The notes: generated by a model from the sequence alone, not told the origin. Numbered from the stretch's first letter, positions 28,001-37,102 are shown. The stretch is 64,000 bases of DNA from Prochlorococcus sp. MIT 0701 (GCF_000760295.1 NZ_JNBA01000039.1:62001-126000); one strand, 5' to 3'. Translations and numbers: made by a program.

Positions 28001-28816
28001 CAGGCTCAAAAACTTATCTCAAATCTAGAAGAAGATGAAAAATTAAATCCCTTGGCAGCAACCACGCGCAAGCACGGACCTCAAGGAAGAATCTATGGCT
28101 CTGCTCCTGGGGCCTATGGCGCGGGACTTCAAGCATTAATTGACTCTGGATCTTGGGAAGATCGTTCTGATCTTGGCGAGGCGTATCTGAGCTGGAGCCA
28201 ATGGCGATACGACGGTACATCTAATCCAAGCCTTGATCGAGAGGGGCTTGAGCGCAGCTTGCAGGATGTGCAGGTTGTGCTTCACAACCAAGACAACCGC
28301 GAGCATGATCTCCTCGATTCAGATGATTACTACCAATTTCACGGTGGATTAGCAACTGCTGTGGAAGTGACCTCAGGGCGACGTCCTGACCTTTGGTTCG
28401 GAGATCATTCTCGACGTGAGCGTCCAAGGCTAAGTCGACTTGAACGTGAAATCGACAAAGTCGTACGAAGCAGATTGTTGAATCCACGCTGGATCGATGG
28501 AATGAAACAACACGGATACAAGGGAGCATTTGAAATGGGTGCAAGCTTGGATTATCTCTTCGCTTACGATGCAACTACTGATCGTATTCCAGATTGGTGT
28601 TATAACGCTCTTTGTGAGCAATGGCTAGAAGAAAAAGATATTCAACGTTTCCTCCAAGAAAATAATCCATGGGTTCTTAGAGATATGGCCGAACGCTTAC
28701 TTGAAGCGGCAAACCGTGGCATGTGGAAATCAGCATCACTAGAAAAGATGGCAATACTAAAACAACTTGTTCATACCAGTGAGGCTCAGATTGAATCAAG
28801 GCCTGATAATTTCTAG
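25049..28816 (+). CDS. cobN: Cobaltochelatase subunit CobN
   Basis: CobN is the large, substrate-binding subunit that, with ATPase partners, inserts cobalt into the corrin ring during aerobic-type cobalamin synthesis. It is homologous to ChlH/BchH of magnesium chelatase. The 1255-residue product has the expected length and signatures, such as IHVGKHGSAEWLPGKG, LANYPVRDGRLANGVG and GSAPGAYGAGLQALI. In cyanobacteria the partner ATPases are thought to be ChlI/ChlD shared with chlorophyll synthesis (established for related systems, not visible here). It is close to B12-dependent metH across ilvE, linking B12 making and using. A 7-bp hairpin follows 17 bases after the stop. Confidence 0.95.
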   Translation: MHRLASLPGEGPAEEVLLVEQPQAQILLLTSARTDISTLASVLEVPSQHAWKGRIRALPLAALDHPAQVDHYLATTAAKAQFIVVRLLGGRGHWSYGLEQLRIWQQQASSRQLLILSGTNDLDFELHSLGSHPIPLADRLAQLMREGGVDNMAMFLGVIDQLLVGTPIDLDQIVLKAMVDPSPWDWRQEDGPKVGVVLYRALSQAGDLAFPEALNRHLRAQGLVPRALWVSSLRDPAVQQGVKHLLKQQNVAAVMTTTSFASVQFQEAGLGSDLWEALDVPVVQVLSSGRTRNEWINSSRGLDPLDLSLQVVLPELDGRITSRPGAFRSTIQANSSLATAVQVMEPDDDGLIWAVSHIKAWINLQQSQPNQRHISLVLANYPVRDGRLANGVGLDTPASTASILRWLQESGHDLGCEPIPADGQELMKYLLRSRTNDPESQNRQPLSYLSLSQYLKWWKTLPAEACEPIVKRWGLPEQAEDLEDDGFAIHGIRFGQVVVLIQPSRGYDSNEIADLHSPDLPPPHRYLAQYLWMRQVQATNLLIHVGKHGSAEWLPGKGVGLSQSCYPNLALGVVPHIYPFIVNDPGEGSQAKRRGAAVIIDHLTPPLGRAGLHGDLLRLESLLDEYVEATQLGAKRVQRLEEELLNLLRLNHFPGLPDVFDNSESCRDSLIKSLDQAEAYLCELKESQIRTGLHRFGQVPTHKIAVELLLAIARSPSSDQPGLTQAIAKRLELNCDPWCDEEGEFLSNHDTQILISLGLDNPRRIGDAVAWIEEQALMFLNALLDTKMIEQKKDKGQYLLVKPLRDWFKSSKNDPLLSLIQHDLWPRLITSATKEHEALLKAVSGRRIASGPSGAPTRGRPEVLPTGRNFYSVDLRGLPTEAAWDLGQRSSEQLLNLHLLEHGEPLTHLALSVWGTATMRNGGEDIAQLMALIGVRPVWDGPSRRMIDLEVIPLSLLGRPRVDVVLRISGLFRDAFPQLVSWVHQAQKLISNLEEDEKLNPLAATTRKHGPQGRIYGSAPGAYGAGLQALIDSGSWEDRSDLGEAYLSWSQWRYDGTSNPSLDREGLERSLQDVQVVLHNQDNREHDLLDSDDYYQFHGGLATAVEVTSGRRPDLWFGDHSRRERPRLSRLEREIDKVVRSRLLNPRWIDGMKQHGYKGAFEMGASLDYLFAYDATTDRIPDWCYNALCEQWLEEKDIQRFLQENNPWVLRDMAERLLEAANRGMWKSASLEKMAILKQLVHTSEAQIESRPDNF

Positions 28817-28833
28817 CCGCTAAAGCAATACGC

Positions 28834-28853
28834 TATAAGAGTTAATTCTTATA
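28834..28853 (+). terminator. Weak stem-loop after cobN
   Basis: TATAAGA (28834-28840) pairs with TCTTATA (28847-28853) across GTTAAT, and outside it GC can pair with GC past one bulged T. The stem is A+T-rich and no long U-tract follows, so it is a weak candidate for the cobN transcript end. Confidence 0.35.
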
Positions 28854-29266
28854 TGCTATTCTCTATGCGCCAATATTTTAAGTAAATCACACCTCGCTTT
28901 AATTTTATCTATAGCTAAAGTCAAACGCAAAAGAAATAATTGACCAGAGAATTCATTGATGTACCCAGCTCGTTAGACATGCTTGTGTCTTCAGCAATAT
29001 AATCACTATTAAGGTTTTACTCTATTGAGCTTTTGAAGACATCATCCATGCAATCAACCAATAGTTATTGAAAACAATAAACATCTAGGATTTTAATATG
29101 ACGAGTCCAGGTCTCTATTGGGGAGTGGAAGTATATTCATATTTAGGTCTTAGAGATTTTATCCATTAGCAAGCTTCTCCATAATTATGTGAATAGGATT
29201 TCACAGCCCTAGCTGATTTGCGCTTGTCTTACGATCTATGGCCATAGAATAGGAGATCGTTGTAAA
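28854..29266. other. A+T-rich spacer between cobN and PHP gene
   Basis: About 410 bases between two converging genes. The only item is a 23-codon frame at 29098-29169 (MTSPGLYWGVEVYSYLGL, then RDFIH) with AGGA seven bases upstream. Otherwise I see nothing. Confidence 0.5.
29098..29169 (+). CDS. Possible 23-codon microprotein
   Basis: The frame begins MTSPGLYWGVEVYSYLGL and has an AGGA Shine-Dalgarno-like sequence seven bases before the ATG. It lies in the gap between converging cobN and the PHP-domain gene. Aromatic-rich composition is noticeable, but at this length a chance frame is quite possible. No family recognised. Confidence 0.2.
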   Translation: MTSPGLYWGVEVYSYLGLRDFIH

Positions 29267-29923
29267 TCAGCGTCCACCAAGGTCAAATCCATGTGTGTCA
29301 GTGCCACATGTACGCATAAGGCCAAGATTCTGTAATTGATCATCTATTGCTTCACATATGAATGGTGTAGGACGCCATTGAGTCTGAAAGTCATAGTCAT
29401 ACCATGCTTCACCTGCATCGAAGCCAAGTTCAGCGGCTGCTTCTATGAGCTCAGTATGACTGATGCGGTATCGAGCTGGATGGGCTAGCACTGCCAACCC
29501 TCCAGCCTGATGAATCGCCGTCTTTACAGCTTTAGCCTGCAATGATCCCCCGATTGGAGAGTTGTCTTGGCAGTAGTTGTAAAGAGCGCGATGTCCAACC
29601 TCAAAGCCAAGAGCCAGTACATGGACGAGACAACCTTTCAACAAACAACTGATTTCTAAACCACTCCAAAGTCTTGGCACTGGTAATCCTTGATCACTTC
29701 GCTTAGCAAGCCATTCCTTCATGGGATGATAGGCATGCGTATTGTGGTGATCTGTGACTGCTATATGTTGCAAACCTCTTTCGCTTGCTTGGGCAATTAA
29801 AAGCTCTGGCTCAAGGCTGCCATCACTGCAAATGGTATGACAGTGGAAATTCAAAATATTTGGACAACTCTCAGGACCAACACCCAAGAAGATTTCCCTT
29901 AGAGGATGAGAAACATTAGCCAT
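29267..29923 (-). CDS. PHP-domain metal-dependent phosphoesterase
   Basis: This predicted metal-dependent phosphohydrolase of 218 residues belongs to the PHP family, which includes the TrpH/RNase AM-like nucleases. Motif I is NFHCHTICSDGS, motif II is VTDHHNTHAY, a later histidine is in AVLAHPARY, and the closing CGTDTHGFDLGG carries further metal ligands. I chose the ATG at 29923 because the frame upstream (to 30028) lies inside hemJ and adds unmatched sequence. It starts 15 bases after the hemJ stop, so the two are probably cotranscribed. The substrate is uncertain: RNA 5' ends or a nucleotide. Confidence 0.85.
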   Translation of the reverse strand: MANVSHPLREIFLGVGPESCPNILNFHCHTICSDGSLEPELLIAQASERGLQHIAVTDHHNTHAYHPMKEWLAKRSDQGLPVPRLWSGLEISCLLKGCLVHVLALGFEVGHRALYNYCQDNSPIGGSLQAKAVKTAIHQAGGLAVLAHPARYRISHTELIEAAAELGFDAGEAWYDYDFQTQWRPTPFICEAIDDQLQNLGLMRTCGTDTHGFDLGGR

Positions 29924-29937
29924 GATTTTAGAGAACT

Positions 29938-30504
29938 TTATATTTGCCGATTGAGTCTTAATCGCCGCCACCGGGCATAAAACTGAATTGATGCCGCCAT
30001 AAACAGCACAAGGCCCACGATCAACCAAGTAGCGGCACCTGTTGGAAACTGGTTTTTGAAGACAACCAGCATCACTACTAGAACTAAGATGAGAGTTGGA
30101 AGTTCATTTAGGGCCCGAAGCTGACGGGCGCTCCAGCTGCATACCCCACCATTCAACTGACCCATCAGCCGATAGCAGAAAATGTGGTAGGCGAGTAGCC
30201 CAGCCACCAAAGCAAGCTTTGCTTGCATCCAAGTTTGATGAAGCCAACTTGGCTGGGTGATCAGCAATCCAACAGCCATGGAAACGGCAAGAATCATCCC
30301 TGGAGTGGTGATGATATTTGCCAATCGCCGTTCCATCAGCTTGTACTGTTCTTCAAATGCTTTTTTGACAGTTGGTTCAAATTCAGCTGCTTCCACGTGA
30401 TAGATAAACAAGCGCACAAGATAAAAGAGGCCAGCGAACCAAACCACAACCCCAACAATGTGGAGGGTTTTGAACCACAGGTATGCCTCGGGAGGAAACG
30501 TCAT
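29938..30504 (-). CDS. hemJ: Protoporphyrinogen IX oxidase HemJ
   Basis: HemJ is the membrane protoporphyrinogen oxidase of most cyanobacteria. It oxidises protoporphyrinogen IX to protoporphyrin IX for heme and chlorophyll. The 188-residue product has four to five membrane helices and the conserved His15 in FKTLHIVGVVVWFAGLFYL. The family segment ERRLANIITTPGMILA and the lysine in WMQAKLALVAGLLAYH follow. It agrees in length and pattern with the Synechocystis slr1790 type. Upstream is uvrC on the same strand (65-base gap); downstream is the PHP-domain gene. Confidence 0.9.
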   Translation of the reverse strand: MTFPPEAYLWFKTLHIVGVVVWFAGLFYLVRLFIYHVEAAEFEPTVKKAFEEQYKLMERRLANIITTPGMILAVSMAVGLLITQPSWLHQTWMQAKLALVAGLLAYHIFCYRLMGQLNGGVCSWSARQLRALNELPTLILVLVVMLVVFKNQFPTGAATWLIVGLVLFMAASIQFYARWRRLRLNRQI

Positions 30505-30569
30505 GGATAACTATCAGCAATCAGCTGAGATGAGGAAGTACTGAAGAATTGAAAAATGATCCGTCTTGA

Positions 30570-32579
30570 TCAGGCAACCTCCTCCATAGCCTTATCGGCT
30601 TCAGGGTGAAAATAGGTCCAAACCTGTAAGGCAAGTGCAGGACCAAGACCTGGTGCTTGACTAATTTGCTGGACGCTAGCTAACTGAATAGCATCAATGG
30701 ATTGAAAGTGGGCAAGAAGGTCACGGACACGCCTAGGCCCAAGTCCAGGGATGTCTGTAAGGCGAGATCGTTTCATTCTTACTCCTCTTTGTTGGCGGTG
30801 ATAACTCACGGCAAAGCGATGTGCTTCATCCCGAAGCCGCCTTAAAAGGACAACACCCAGCTGATCAGGTTCTGAATCCAATGGTTTGCTTTGTCCAGGT
30901 ACATAGATCTGTTCATGCTGCTTTGCCAAAGAACAAACGACGAGATCCTGATGAAGGTCAAGCTCACGTAATGCTTCCATGACTGATGAAAGCTGCCCTT
31001 TGCCACCATCAATCATCACCACATCAGGCCAATCGTTGAGGCCATCTGTCTGCAAGGTGCTGCCACTGCTGCGCTGCAGGTGTTCAAAATTTGATCCTTC
31101 TTGCTTCACTCTTGCCCAACGACGAAAGCGACGACGCATAATCTCAGCCATCGCCATAAAGTCATCGCTATGGCCTGATTTGATACTACTACTTTTAATT
31201 TTATACTTTCGGTAATGCTGTTTAGCGGGTAGTCCATCGATAAATACAACCTGTGATGCAACAGCATCACTTCCTTGGATATGACTAATATCATATCCTT
31301 CTATTCTTCTTGGCTGTTTCGTAAGCTCAAGCAATTGGGCAAGGTCCTCTGTTGCCAATTCCTGTTGCTGCTGACCACTCTTTGCACGAGAAAGTTCAAA
31401 TACTGCATTGCGTTCAACAAGTTCAATCAATTCTGCTTTCGTTTGACGTTGTGGACAGTTGATTTGCACACGTCGTCCTCGTTGCTCACTGAGCCAATCA
31501 ACTAACAACTCATGCTGTGGTAAGGGGTGCTGAACAAGAACTTCTGGCGGCACCTCTACGGCATCTACTTGACTGTAATATTCTTCAATAACTCGTTGAA
31601 GAACACTTCCAGGTGTCTGCCCAGCTGCATCAGCAGTAAAGCCGAGCCGATTAACAAGTTTGCCTGCACGCATCTGAAAAAGCTGAACTGCAGCAACCCT
31701 ATGATCGCTTGCTACAGCAAGTACATCTCGGCTTACAGTTGAATCCGGTAAACTCATCTTCTGTTCTTCTGTAAGCTGTTCTAAGCCTTTAATTTGATCC
31801 CTTATATTAGCTGCTGATTCATAGTCCATTCGATCTGAATAACGTTCCATTTGTTCCTCGAGCAAATGCTTAAGTTCTTGATTCCTGCCCTGAAAAACCA
31901 TTGCAACTTTACGAAGAACTTGTTGGTAATCCTTTGCTGTGATCTTCTGCTGGCAAACACCAGGGCAACGTCCAATTGAATAGTTAAGGCAGGTTCGATC
32001 ATGATGCAATGGACGTGGTCGTTGTCGCAGCGGGAATGAACGTTTGACTAAAAATAATGTTCTACGCAACAGTCCTACATCCACATATGGGCCATAGAAG
32101 CGATCATTCTGATTTCGGAAACGGCGCCGTCTTGTGATAAAGATTCGTGGATACTCCTCACTCCAGGTGATGCAAATATAAGGATATTTCTTGTCATCTT
32201 TCAACAGTACATTAAAATGTGGTTGTTGATTTTTAATCAGGTTGGATTCCAGGACTAGTGATTCAGCCTCGCTATCTGTAACGATAAATTCAATGTCAAC
32301 AATTTGCCGCACCATTAATCGAATCCGAGCCCCATGATCACTGCCAACTCGAAAATAACTTCTTACTCTATTTCGCAGACATTTTGATTTGCCCACATAC
32401 AACAATCGGTCTTCTCCATCACGCATGAGATAACAACCAGGTTCAGCTGGAATCTCCTTAAGCCTTTGCTCAAGTCTGTTTTCATCCTTTAAAAGGATGG
32501 TGCGCTGAGAAGCGTTGATCAAATTATTATCAACCGCCGTAGGACCACCCCGTTGAAGCGAGGTTAAGCGCATCCCCAT
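30570..32579 (-). CDS. uvrC: Excinuclease ABC subunit C
   Basis: UvrC makes both incisions beside DNA damage in nucleotide excision repair, working with UvrA and UvrB. The 669-residue form has the GIY-YIG nuclease domain ([20 protein letters not shown]), a UVR motif for UvrB contact ([19 protein letters not shown]), the RNase H-like second nuclease domain ([20 protein letters not shown]) and a C-terminal helix-hairpin-helix pair ([27 protein letters not shown]). The start is uncertain. The ATG at 32579 overlaps the flavin-reductase gene by 50 bases. A TTG at 32522, eight bases past that gene's stop, would give a protein closer to the family's usual N-terminus. Confidence 0.95.
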   Translation of the reverse strand: MGMRLTSLQRGGPTAVDNNLINASQRTILLKDENRLEQRLKEIPAEPGCYLMRDGEDRLLYVGKSKCLRNRVRSYFRVGSDHGARIRLMVRQIVDIEFIVTDSEAESLVLESNLIKNQQPHFNVLLKDDKKYPYICITWSEEYPRIFITRRRRFRNQNDRFYGPYVDVGLLRRTLFLVKRSFPLRQRPRPLHHDRTCLNYSIGRCPGVCQQKITAKDYQQVLRKVAMVFQGRNQELKHLLEEQMERYSDRMDYESAANIRDQIKGLEQLTEEQKMSLPDSTVSRDVLAVASDHRVAAVQLFQMRAGKLVNRLGFTADAAGQTPGSVLQRVIEEYYSQVDAVEVPPEVLVQHPLPQHELLVDWLSEQRGRRVQINCPQRQTKAELIELVERNAVFELSRAKSGQQQQELATEDLAQLLELTKQPRRIEGYDISHIQGSDAVASQVVFIDGLPAKQHYRKYKIKSSSIKSGHSDDFMAMAEIMRRRFRRWARVKQEGSNFEHLQRSSGSTLQTDGLNDWPDVVMIDGGKGQLSSVMEALRELDLHQDLVVCSLAKQHEQIYVPGQSKPLDSEPDQLGVVLLRRLRDEAHRFAVSYHRQQRGVRMKRSRLTDIPGLGPRRVRDLLAHFQSIDAIQLASVQQISQAPGLGPALALQVWTYFHPEADKAMEEVA

Positions 32580-33012
32580 CCTGATTTAGATGGGCTGACC
32601 TCACTTCTCCGACGAACACAGTGTGATCTCCATGGACGATCTGGCCCACAAGTTCACACTCAACTCCTCCAATCGCATCTTCTAGTAGGGGTAGACCCAA
32701 TTCGCCAAAACGAAAGGGGGCTGACTCAAAGCGCCCTCCCATCGCCGACTGAGGCTTGAAGAAAACTGCTGCAAGTTCTTTCTGATCAGCCCTAAGCATA
32801 TTGAGCGAGAAACGCTTCGTACGCTCGATCATTCCATGACTGCTTCCCTCTGATCGAACTGCCATAACAACAAGGGGAGGTTCGAACGACCCTTGAGTCA
32901 CCCAACTTGCTGTAAAGCCGTTGATTTCATCACCTTCGCGGACGCCACAAATAAAAAGACCATGGGGGATTTTGCGAAGCAAAACCTTTTTCGCTTCTAG
33001 ATCCAGTGCCAT
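32530..33012 (-). CDS. Flavin reductase-like domain protein
   Basis: This 160-residue protein matches the flavin reductase-like FMN-binding split-barrel family, which reduces flavins with NAD(P)H or holds FMN. Seen are [20 protein letters not shown], the run [19 protein letters not shown], and [20 protein letters not shown] near the C-terminus. The ATG at 33012 ([16 protein letters not shown]) is preferred over one at 33036 because it gives the expected N-terminus. In cyanobacteria a similar domain sits at the C-terminus of flavodiiron proteins, but here it stands alone. It precedes uvrC and is divergent from coaD (74 bases between starts). Confidence 0.85.
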   Translation of the reverse strand: MALDLEAKKVLLRKIPHGLFICGVREGDEINGFTASWVTQGSFEPPLVVMAVRSEGSSHGMIERTKRFSLNMLRADQKELAAVFFKPQSAMGGRFESAPFRFGELGLPLLEDAIGGVECELVGQIVHGDHTVFVGEVRSAHLNQDGDALNLASTGWSYGG

Positions 33013-33086
33013 TGAGCATCTCATCAGATCTACCAACTCTAAGCAGCACCTCCCTGCATAGGATCCAGAAGTGGTTTGATTCGATC

Positions 33087-33560
33087 ATGAGGGCCCTTTA
33101 CCCCGGCAGCTTTGACCCTTTAACACTTGGTCATCTGGATTTGATTGAGCGTGGCTGCGCACTCTTCGGCGAGGTTGTGGTGGCGGTTTTAAGCAACCCT
33201 GCCAAAACGCCAGCATTCACCTTGCAACAGAGGTTTGACCAGATTCATGTGGCAACAGCACATTGCAAGGGTGTAAGCGTGATCAGCTTTGATGGCCTCA
33301 CAGTGAGCTGTGCTCGTCACAATCAGGTTGATCTGATCCTGCGTGGGTTGCGGGCGATGAGTGATTTTGAGTATGAGCTCCAAATTGCCCATACAAACCG
33401 CTCCCTGGCTCCCGATTTTGAGACAATCTTCCTTGCGACTGCAGCTCATCACAGCTTTCTCAGTAGTTCTATGGTGAAGGAAGTCGCCCGTTTTGGTGGC
33501 AATATTGATCACATGGTGCCTGAGGTGGTGGCACAAGACCTCCACAGGTTATTTAATTGA
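33087..33560 (+). CDS. coaD: Phosphopantetheine adenylyltransferase
   Basis: CoaD joins ATP and 4'-phosphopantetheine to dephospho-CoA, the fourth step of coenzyme A synthesis. The 157-residue product has the nucleotidyltransferase signature [19 protein letters not shown] with the TxGH motif, [19 protein letters not shown] and [18 protein letters not shown]. The ATG at 33087 gives the family's usual N-terminus ([10 protein letters not shown]); the longer frame to 33006 would run into the divergent gene. Next on this strand, 19 bases on, is the coiled-coil protein. Confidence 0.97.
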   Translation: MRALYPGSFDPLTLGHLDLIERGCALFGEVVVAVLSNPAKTPAFTLQQRFDQIHVATAHCKGVSVISFDGLTVSCARHNQVDLILRGLRAMSDFEYELQIAHTNRSLAPDFETIFLATAAHHSFLSSSMVKEVARFGGNIDHMVPEVVAQDLHRLFN

Positions 33561-33579
33561 GGTTTAAAACAAAACTGTG

Positions 33580-34515
33580 ATGAGCGAGCCTAGGTTCACC
33601 GTTCTCGAACAGCTCGACCAACTCGAAGAGATAGTTCTGGAAGGCAGCCGTATCCCCTTTAGTGGCGGTCGCCTAGTGAATGAACAGGAAGCGATCGAAG
33701 TGCTTGATGCCGTTCGAGAGACCCTCCCGGGGCAAGTGAACCAGGCCGATCAGTTGCTCCAAAAACGTGACGATTTCATCACAACTGCGCGAAAGCAAGC
33801 CGAAGAGATTGTTCAGCAGGCCAATCAACAGCGCGAGCAATTGGTCAATGCAGCTTCCATTCGTCAAGAAGCGGAAAAACAGGTTTGTGAGCTTCGTGAT
33901 CAGAGCCGCCAACAATGCGAACAGCTGCTACAAGCAACCAGGCAGCAATCTGCTCAGCTGGAACATGAGATGCAGTCGAAACTTGCTCAGCTTGAGCAGC
34001 AGTTCGCTAGCCGTCGACAGCATCTTGAGCAGGAGGCCCTGGAGCGTCGACAACAACTGGATCATGAAGCCATTGATTTCAAGAGGCAACTGACCGAACA
34101 GCACGAACGCAACCGGCAACAAGCAATGCAAGAGCTTGATCAGATCAGAGGAGAGGGATCACGACTCCAGAAGGAAGCTCAGAACGAAGCTGAACGGCTA
34201 CATAACGATGCTCTCCAGTTCAGGCAGCAAACACACCAGCAATGTGAATCACTTATTCAGCGCAGTCGTCATGAAGCAGCTGGTGTTCAGGACGGTGCTA
34301 ACCGTTATGCCGAACAGACTCTTGGAGAACTTGAGCAACGCCTCAAAGAAATCGCTCAAGTCATCATTGCTGGTCGCCAAGAGCTGGTAAAAATCCAAAC
34401 CATCAGCAGTCATGACAGTCGCGGATCAGCTGATCAACTCACAGACAAGGCCGTGCCGATCAACCGGGGGCGTAGAGCTACTTCGAGGTTGAGACCGATG
34501 AAGAACACGGGCTGA
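33580..34515 (+). CDS. Coiled-coil, DivIVA-like protein
   Basis: This 311-residue cytoplasmic protein is dominated by a long Gln/Glu-rich coiled coil (about 50-280). The N-terminus (EPRFTVLEQLDQLEEIVLEG and SRIPFSGGRLVNEQEAIEVL) recalls the short N-terminal module of cyanobacterial DivIVA-like or ATPase b-subunit-like proteins found next to coaD. I do not assign it to the division protein Cdv3 without a search. The C-terminal 35 residues are basic. The ATG at 33580 follows an adjacent in-frame GTG. Its last 38 bases overlap the 3' end of the convergent carboxypeptidase gene. A role in cell shape or division is inference. Confidence 0.6.
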   Translation: MSEPRFTVLEQLDQLEEIVLEGSRIPFSGGRLVNEQEAIEVLDAVRETLPGQVNQADQLLQKRDDFITTARKQAEEIVQQANQQREQLVNAASIRQEAEKQVCELRDQSRQQCEQLLQATRQQSAQLEHEMQSKLAQLEQQFASRRQHLEQEALERRQQLDHEAIDFKRQLTEQHERNRQQAMQELDQIRGEGSRLQKEAQNEAERLHNDALQFRQQTHQQCESLIQRSRHEAAGVQDGANRYAEQTLGELEQRLKEIAQVIIAGRQELVKIQTISSHDSRGSADQLTDKAVPINRGRRATSRLRPMKNTG

Positions 34516-35797
34516 AGCGTTGGGTAGCCTTCAACAACAGGCCGATTGTTGTATTCGGTGAGCTGGCGCCATTAGCTAATGCACTCACGTAGCGTGGACC
34601 ATCTGCAGTCTCAAGAATTCCTGAGATTGAACGCACTCCATTGAGAGTGCCGGTTTTTCCCCAGAATCTCCCTTCTAGAGCAGTACCTCTAAAAAATCTG
34701 CGCAAGGTTCCACGCTGTCCGGCTATGGCCATTGAAGCTTGGTAGTAGGGAGCAAGTGGGTGATGTCCCATACGCATCAACAAAGTCGCCAGAGTTTGGC
34801 TGCTAATTCGGTTGTTCCTTGAGAGGCCGCTGCCATCGGCTATACGTAGCCCGGTCAGAGGAAGATTTTGCCGTTGCATCCACCGCATAGCCTCCCTGGA
34901 GGCAAGCCTCACATCCCAGCTTTCTGCGGCATGTCGAAGCAACACCTCTGCCGTGAAGTTATGGCTCTCCGCATTGGCAAGACTCACCAAGGCATGCATC
35001 GGTGCGGAATCTTCCTCATGAAGAAGAACGGACTGGGTAGAACTTGTCTTCACCTGGTCGTGGTTAACAAGCTTTAAGTGAGCTTTGCCCCCCTGCCGAT
35101 GTATTTCGCGCTCAAGCAAGCGTTGTAAACGACCAATTGGATTGGGGACAGCCACATCTAAAGCATTGCTTGTTAGCGCAAGACGGGTAATTGGTGCTCC
35201 GTAGGCATAAATACGGTCAGCTGGGTGCCAATCACTAGGCCACCAGTGTTGACGAGGCTCCTCCCGAATCGTTAATTGGAGATCGTCACGAGAACGAAAA
35301 GAGCGAGACCCACCGTGACCAAGGGCGGCCATCGCAAAGCGTTGAATCTCCCTGATACCAAGATCCGGATCTCCTTCACCAGTGATTTCAAGTACCCCAT
35401 CAGGGCGTCGTAATAGTTGGGTGCGCAACTTGAAATCAGGGCCGAGCTTATCGAGCGCAAAGGCCGTTGTAATCAACTTCTGATTGGAGGCTGGAACTTT
35501 TGCAACTGTTCCGTTGATGTCTGCAAGGAGCTGACCGTGACGATCAACAACGCTCACGCTCCATGCCGATGAGCCCTGGCCGAGTAAGGACTTGAAACTC
35601 CTTTGCAAGGAAGGGCAGAGTCGACCAGATTGAAGAGAAGGCCAGCCCTGGATGGCAACTGGAGGGGGTGGTGAAAGAACAACTGGTGCCGCACTAACAG
35701 TTGAACCGATCAGTATTCCCCCAGCTCCCAGAATTCTGATCAACAATTGAGGATGCTTTCTCCTCGCGATCTGAAAGCCTGCGGGGGGAATGCTCAT
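34478..35797 (-). CDS. dacB: D-alanyl-D-alanine carboxypeptidase, PBP4 (DacB) family
   Basis: This periplasmic serine peptidase trims or cleaves the D-Ala-containing stem peptides of murein. The 439-residue product has a signal-like N-terminus (about 18-40), the SxxK motif as SNQK (Ser104, Lys107), a candidate SxN as SHN in AESHNFTAEVLL, and KTG in WGKTGTLNGV. The spacing is wider than in class A/B enzymes, as expected for the peptidase S13 family. The DUF4330 gene upstream overlaps its start by four bases (ATGA). Its 3' end overlaps the coiled-coil gene by 38 bases. Confidence 0.9.
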   Translation of the reverse strand: MSIPPAGFQIARRKHPQLLIRILGAGGILIGSTVSAAPVVLSPPPPVAIQGWPSLQSGRLCPSLQRSFKSLLGQGSSAWSVSVVDRHGQLLADINGTVAKVPASNQKLITTAFALDKLGPDFKLRTQLLRRPDGVLEITGEGDPDLGIREIQRFAMAALGHGGSRSFRSRDDLQLTIREEPRQHWWPSDWHPADRIYAYGAPITRLALTSNALDVAVPNPIGRLQRLLEREIHRQGGKAHLKLVNHDQVKTSSTQSVLLHEEDSAPMHALVSLANAESHNFTAEVLLRHAAESWDVRLASREAMRWMQRQNLPLTGLRIADGSGLSRNNRISSQTLATLLMRMGHHPLAPYYQASMAIAGQRGTLRRFFRGTALEGRFWGKTGTLNGVRSISGILETADGPRYVSALANGASSPNTTIGLLLKATQRFSPCSSSVSTSK

Positions 35798-36309
35798 TGA
35801 ACACTCACACCACTAACGGTTCCGTTGATTCGATAGGTGGATCCCTCTAGCTCAACTGGTGTGCCAATTTTGAGTTTTGTTCCAGCCAACACAACTCCCG
35901 TCTTGGCGATTGTGCCATCACCCTCAAGTATGAAGCGAGCATCAAGAACACTGTTGGCAGCCAAATTGGGATCTGTTGCGACTACGACAGACCCGTCCGG
36001 CTGTACCGCCACCAGCTTGCTTCTGAGGTCTTTGATGCTCTTAAGTTTTAGTGAACCAGCAGGTTGATTGCGAATAATGATGCTGGTACTGCCATGGGCC
36101 AATGCCGCTTCGATCAGTCCATTGGGCTCAGCTGTAGGCACGTTGCGAACATCGACAGAAACCTGCACTGGCCTCATTGCTCCTGATGCCCTGGCCAATG
36201 AATGACTTAACTTCGGGCTCCACAGAACCCCTCCCAGAGCGATGAGTGCCACGATTGCGGCAATCCCATCAATAGGGGTGAATTGCTTGAAAAGGGTTGG
36301 GCGACTCAT
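35794..36309 (-). CDS. DUF4330 domain protein
   Basis: This 171-residue protein has one N-terminal membrane segment (about 12-32: IDGIAAIVALIALGGVLWSP) and a periplasmic beta-rich domain. The pattern fits DUF4330, a family of unknown function found in cyanobacteria. Its stop overlaps the start of the PBP4-type carboxypeptidase (ATGA), so the two are cotranslated, suggesting but not proving a cell-envelope role. Confidence 0.75.
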   Translation of the reverse strand: MSRPTLFKQFTPIDGIAAIVALIALGGVLWSPKLSHSLARASGAMRPVQVSVDVRNVPTAEPNGLIEAALAHGSTSIIIRNQPAGSLKLKSIKDLRSKLVAVQPDGSVVVATDPNLAANSVLDARFILEGDGTIAKTGVVLAGTKLKIGTPVELEGSTYRINGTVSGVSVQ

Positions 36310-36431
36310 AAAAACTCTTCAGAGCTGCACCATACGGAGACCGATCCGATTGATCAAGTCAACCATTGGTCTCTCAAACGACGCCAACAATTAACTAATT
36401 ACTTTTGTTTGCCTCATGTCTCCTTGATGTC

Positions 36432-37067
36432 CTAAGTGCCAAAAAGAGCAGCGTCGATGGCTTCAGCATCTGGACGCTGCTCGAAGGTAGTCGTCTCTCG
36501 ATACCCATCAACATCAGCACGAAATAAGATCCATTCGCCTGGGTGGGAACGCATCAAAGCACCAGACTCCAATGGCTCAAGCCAATAGGCCTTGCGCCAT
36601 AAGGATAGAAATCCTCGTCTGCGTTGTCTAGCAACACCTCCAATTCCTACAGCACTATCTTCTAAACGGCCGTTCAGCATGACAACAGCGCCTGAATGTT
36701 TATTGCATAGGAGTTCAAACTGCTCGTAATCAGTTGGCTGTGGTGCAACAACCAAAAAGATACGATCATCGTCATTTCCATTCTGCTTGTCGAGCAAATC
36801 ATTCAATGAAGAGATCTGATTGGCAAGCTCAGGAGCATTGTGCTTAGCCAAAGCTGCACCACCCATATCAGGCCAAACAAGAACAGGCTCAAAGCCATTT
36901 TCTTGCAGATTTTGACTCAGGCGTATAGCCACGGGCATCAACTTCAAGCCCTCAAATTTCAAGGTCACCTCCCATCGTCCCAGGGGTTGATCCCTTAAAG
37001 AAGCTTGAAGAGCCTCCAAAACCATGCTCTCTGCGGCGAGGAGATCAGCGGGAAGGGTTGTAATCAC
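36432..37067 (-). CDS. DUF1995 family protein
   Basis: This 211-residue protein belongs to DUF1995, shared by cyanobacteria and chloroplasts (the plant LPA3-type family). Seen are MITTLPADLLAAESMVLEAL at the N-terminus, the LVWPDMGGAALAKH segment, FLVVAPQPTDYEQFELL and a C-terminal WRKAYWLEPLESGALMRSHP. Plant relatives have been linked to photosystem assembly, but the biochemical role is unknown. It is downstream of the cysteine desulfurase gene, 35 bases apart, on the same strand. Confidence 0.8.
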   Translation of the reverse strand: MITTLPADLLAAESMVLEALQASLRDQPLGRWEVTLKFEGLKLMPVAIRLSQNLQENGFEPVLVWPDMGGAALAKHNAPELANQISSLNDLLDKQNGNDDDRIFLVVAPQPTDYEQFELLCNKHSGAVVMLNGRLEDSAVGIGGVARQRRRGFLSLWRKAYWLEPLESGALMRSHPGEWILFRADVDGYRETTTFEQRPDAEAIDAALFGT

Positions 37068-37102
37068 AGGCTTGGGGGGTACTGAAGGAATAGAAGTAAG
37101 GC

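Noticed and set aside
28817..29266. Prochlorosin-type lanthipeptide precursor in intergenic space
   Set aside because: Low-light Prochlorococcus can carry many procA genes, so I looked for a Gly-Gly leader followed by a Cys-rich core in this and the other long spacers; none was seen.
33006..33086. Longer N-terminus for CoaD
   Set aside because: The family begins at the residues encoded from 33087; the upstream extension runs into the divergent gene.
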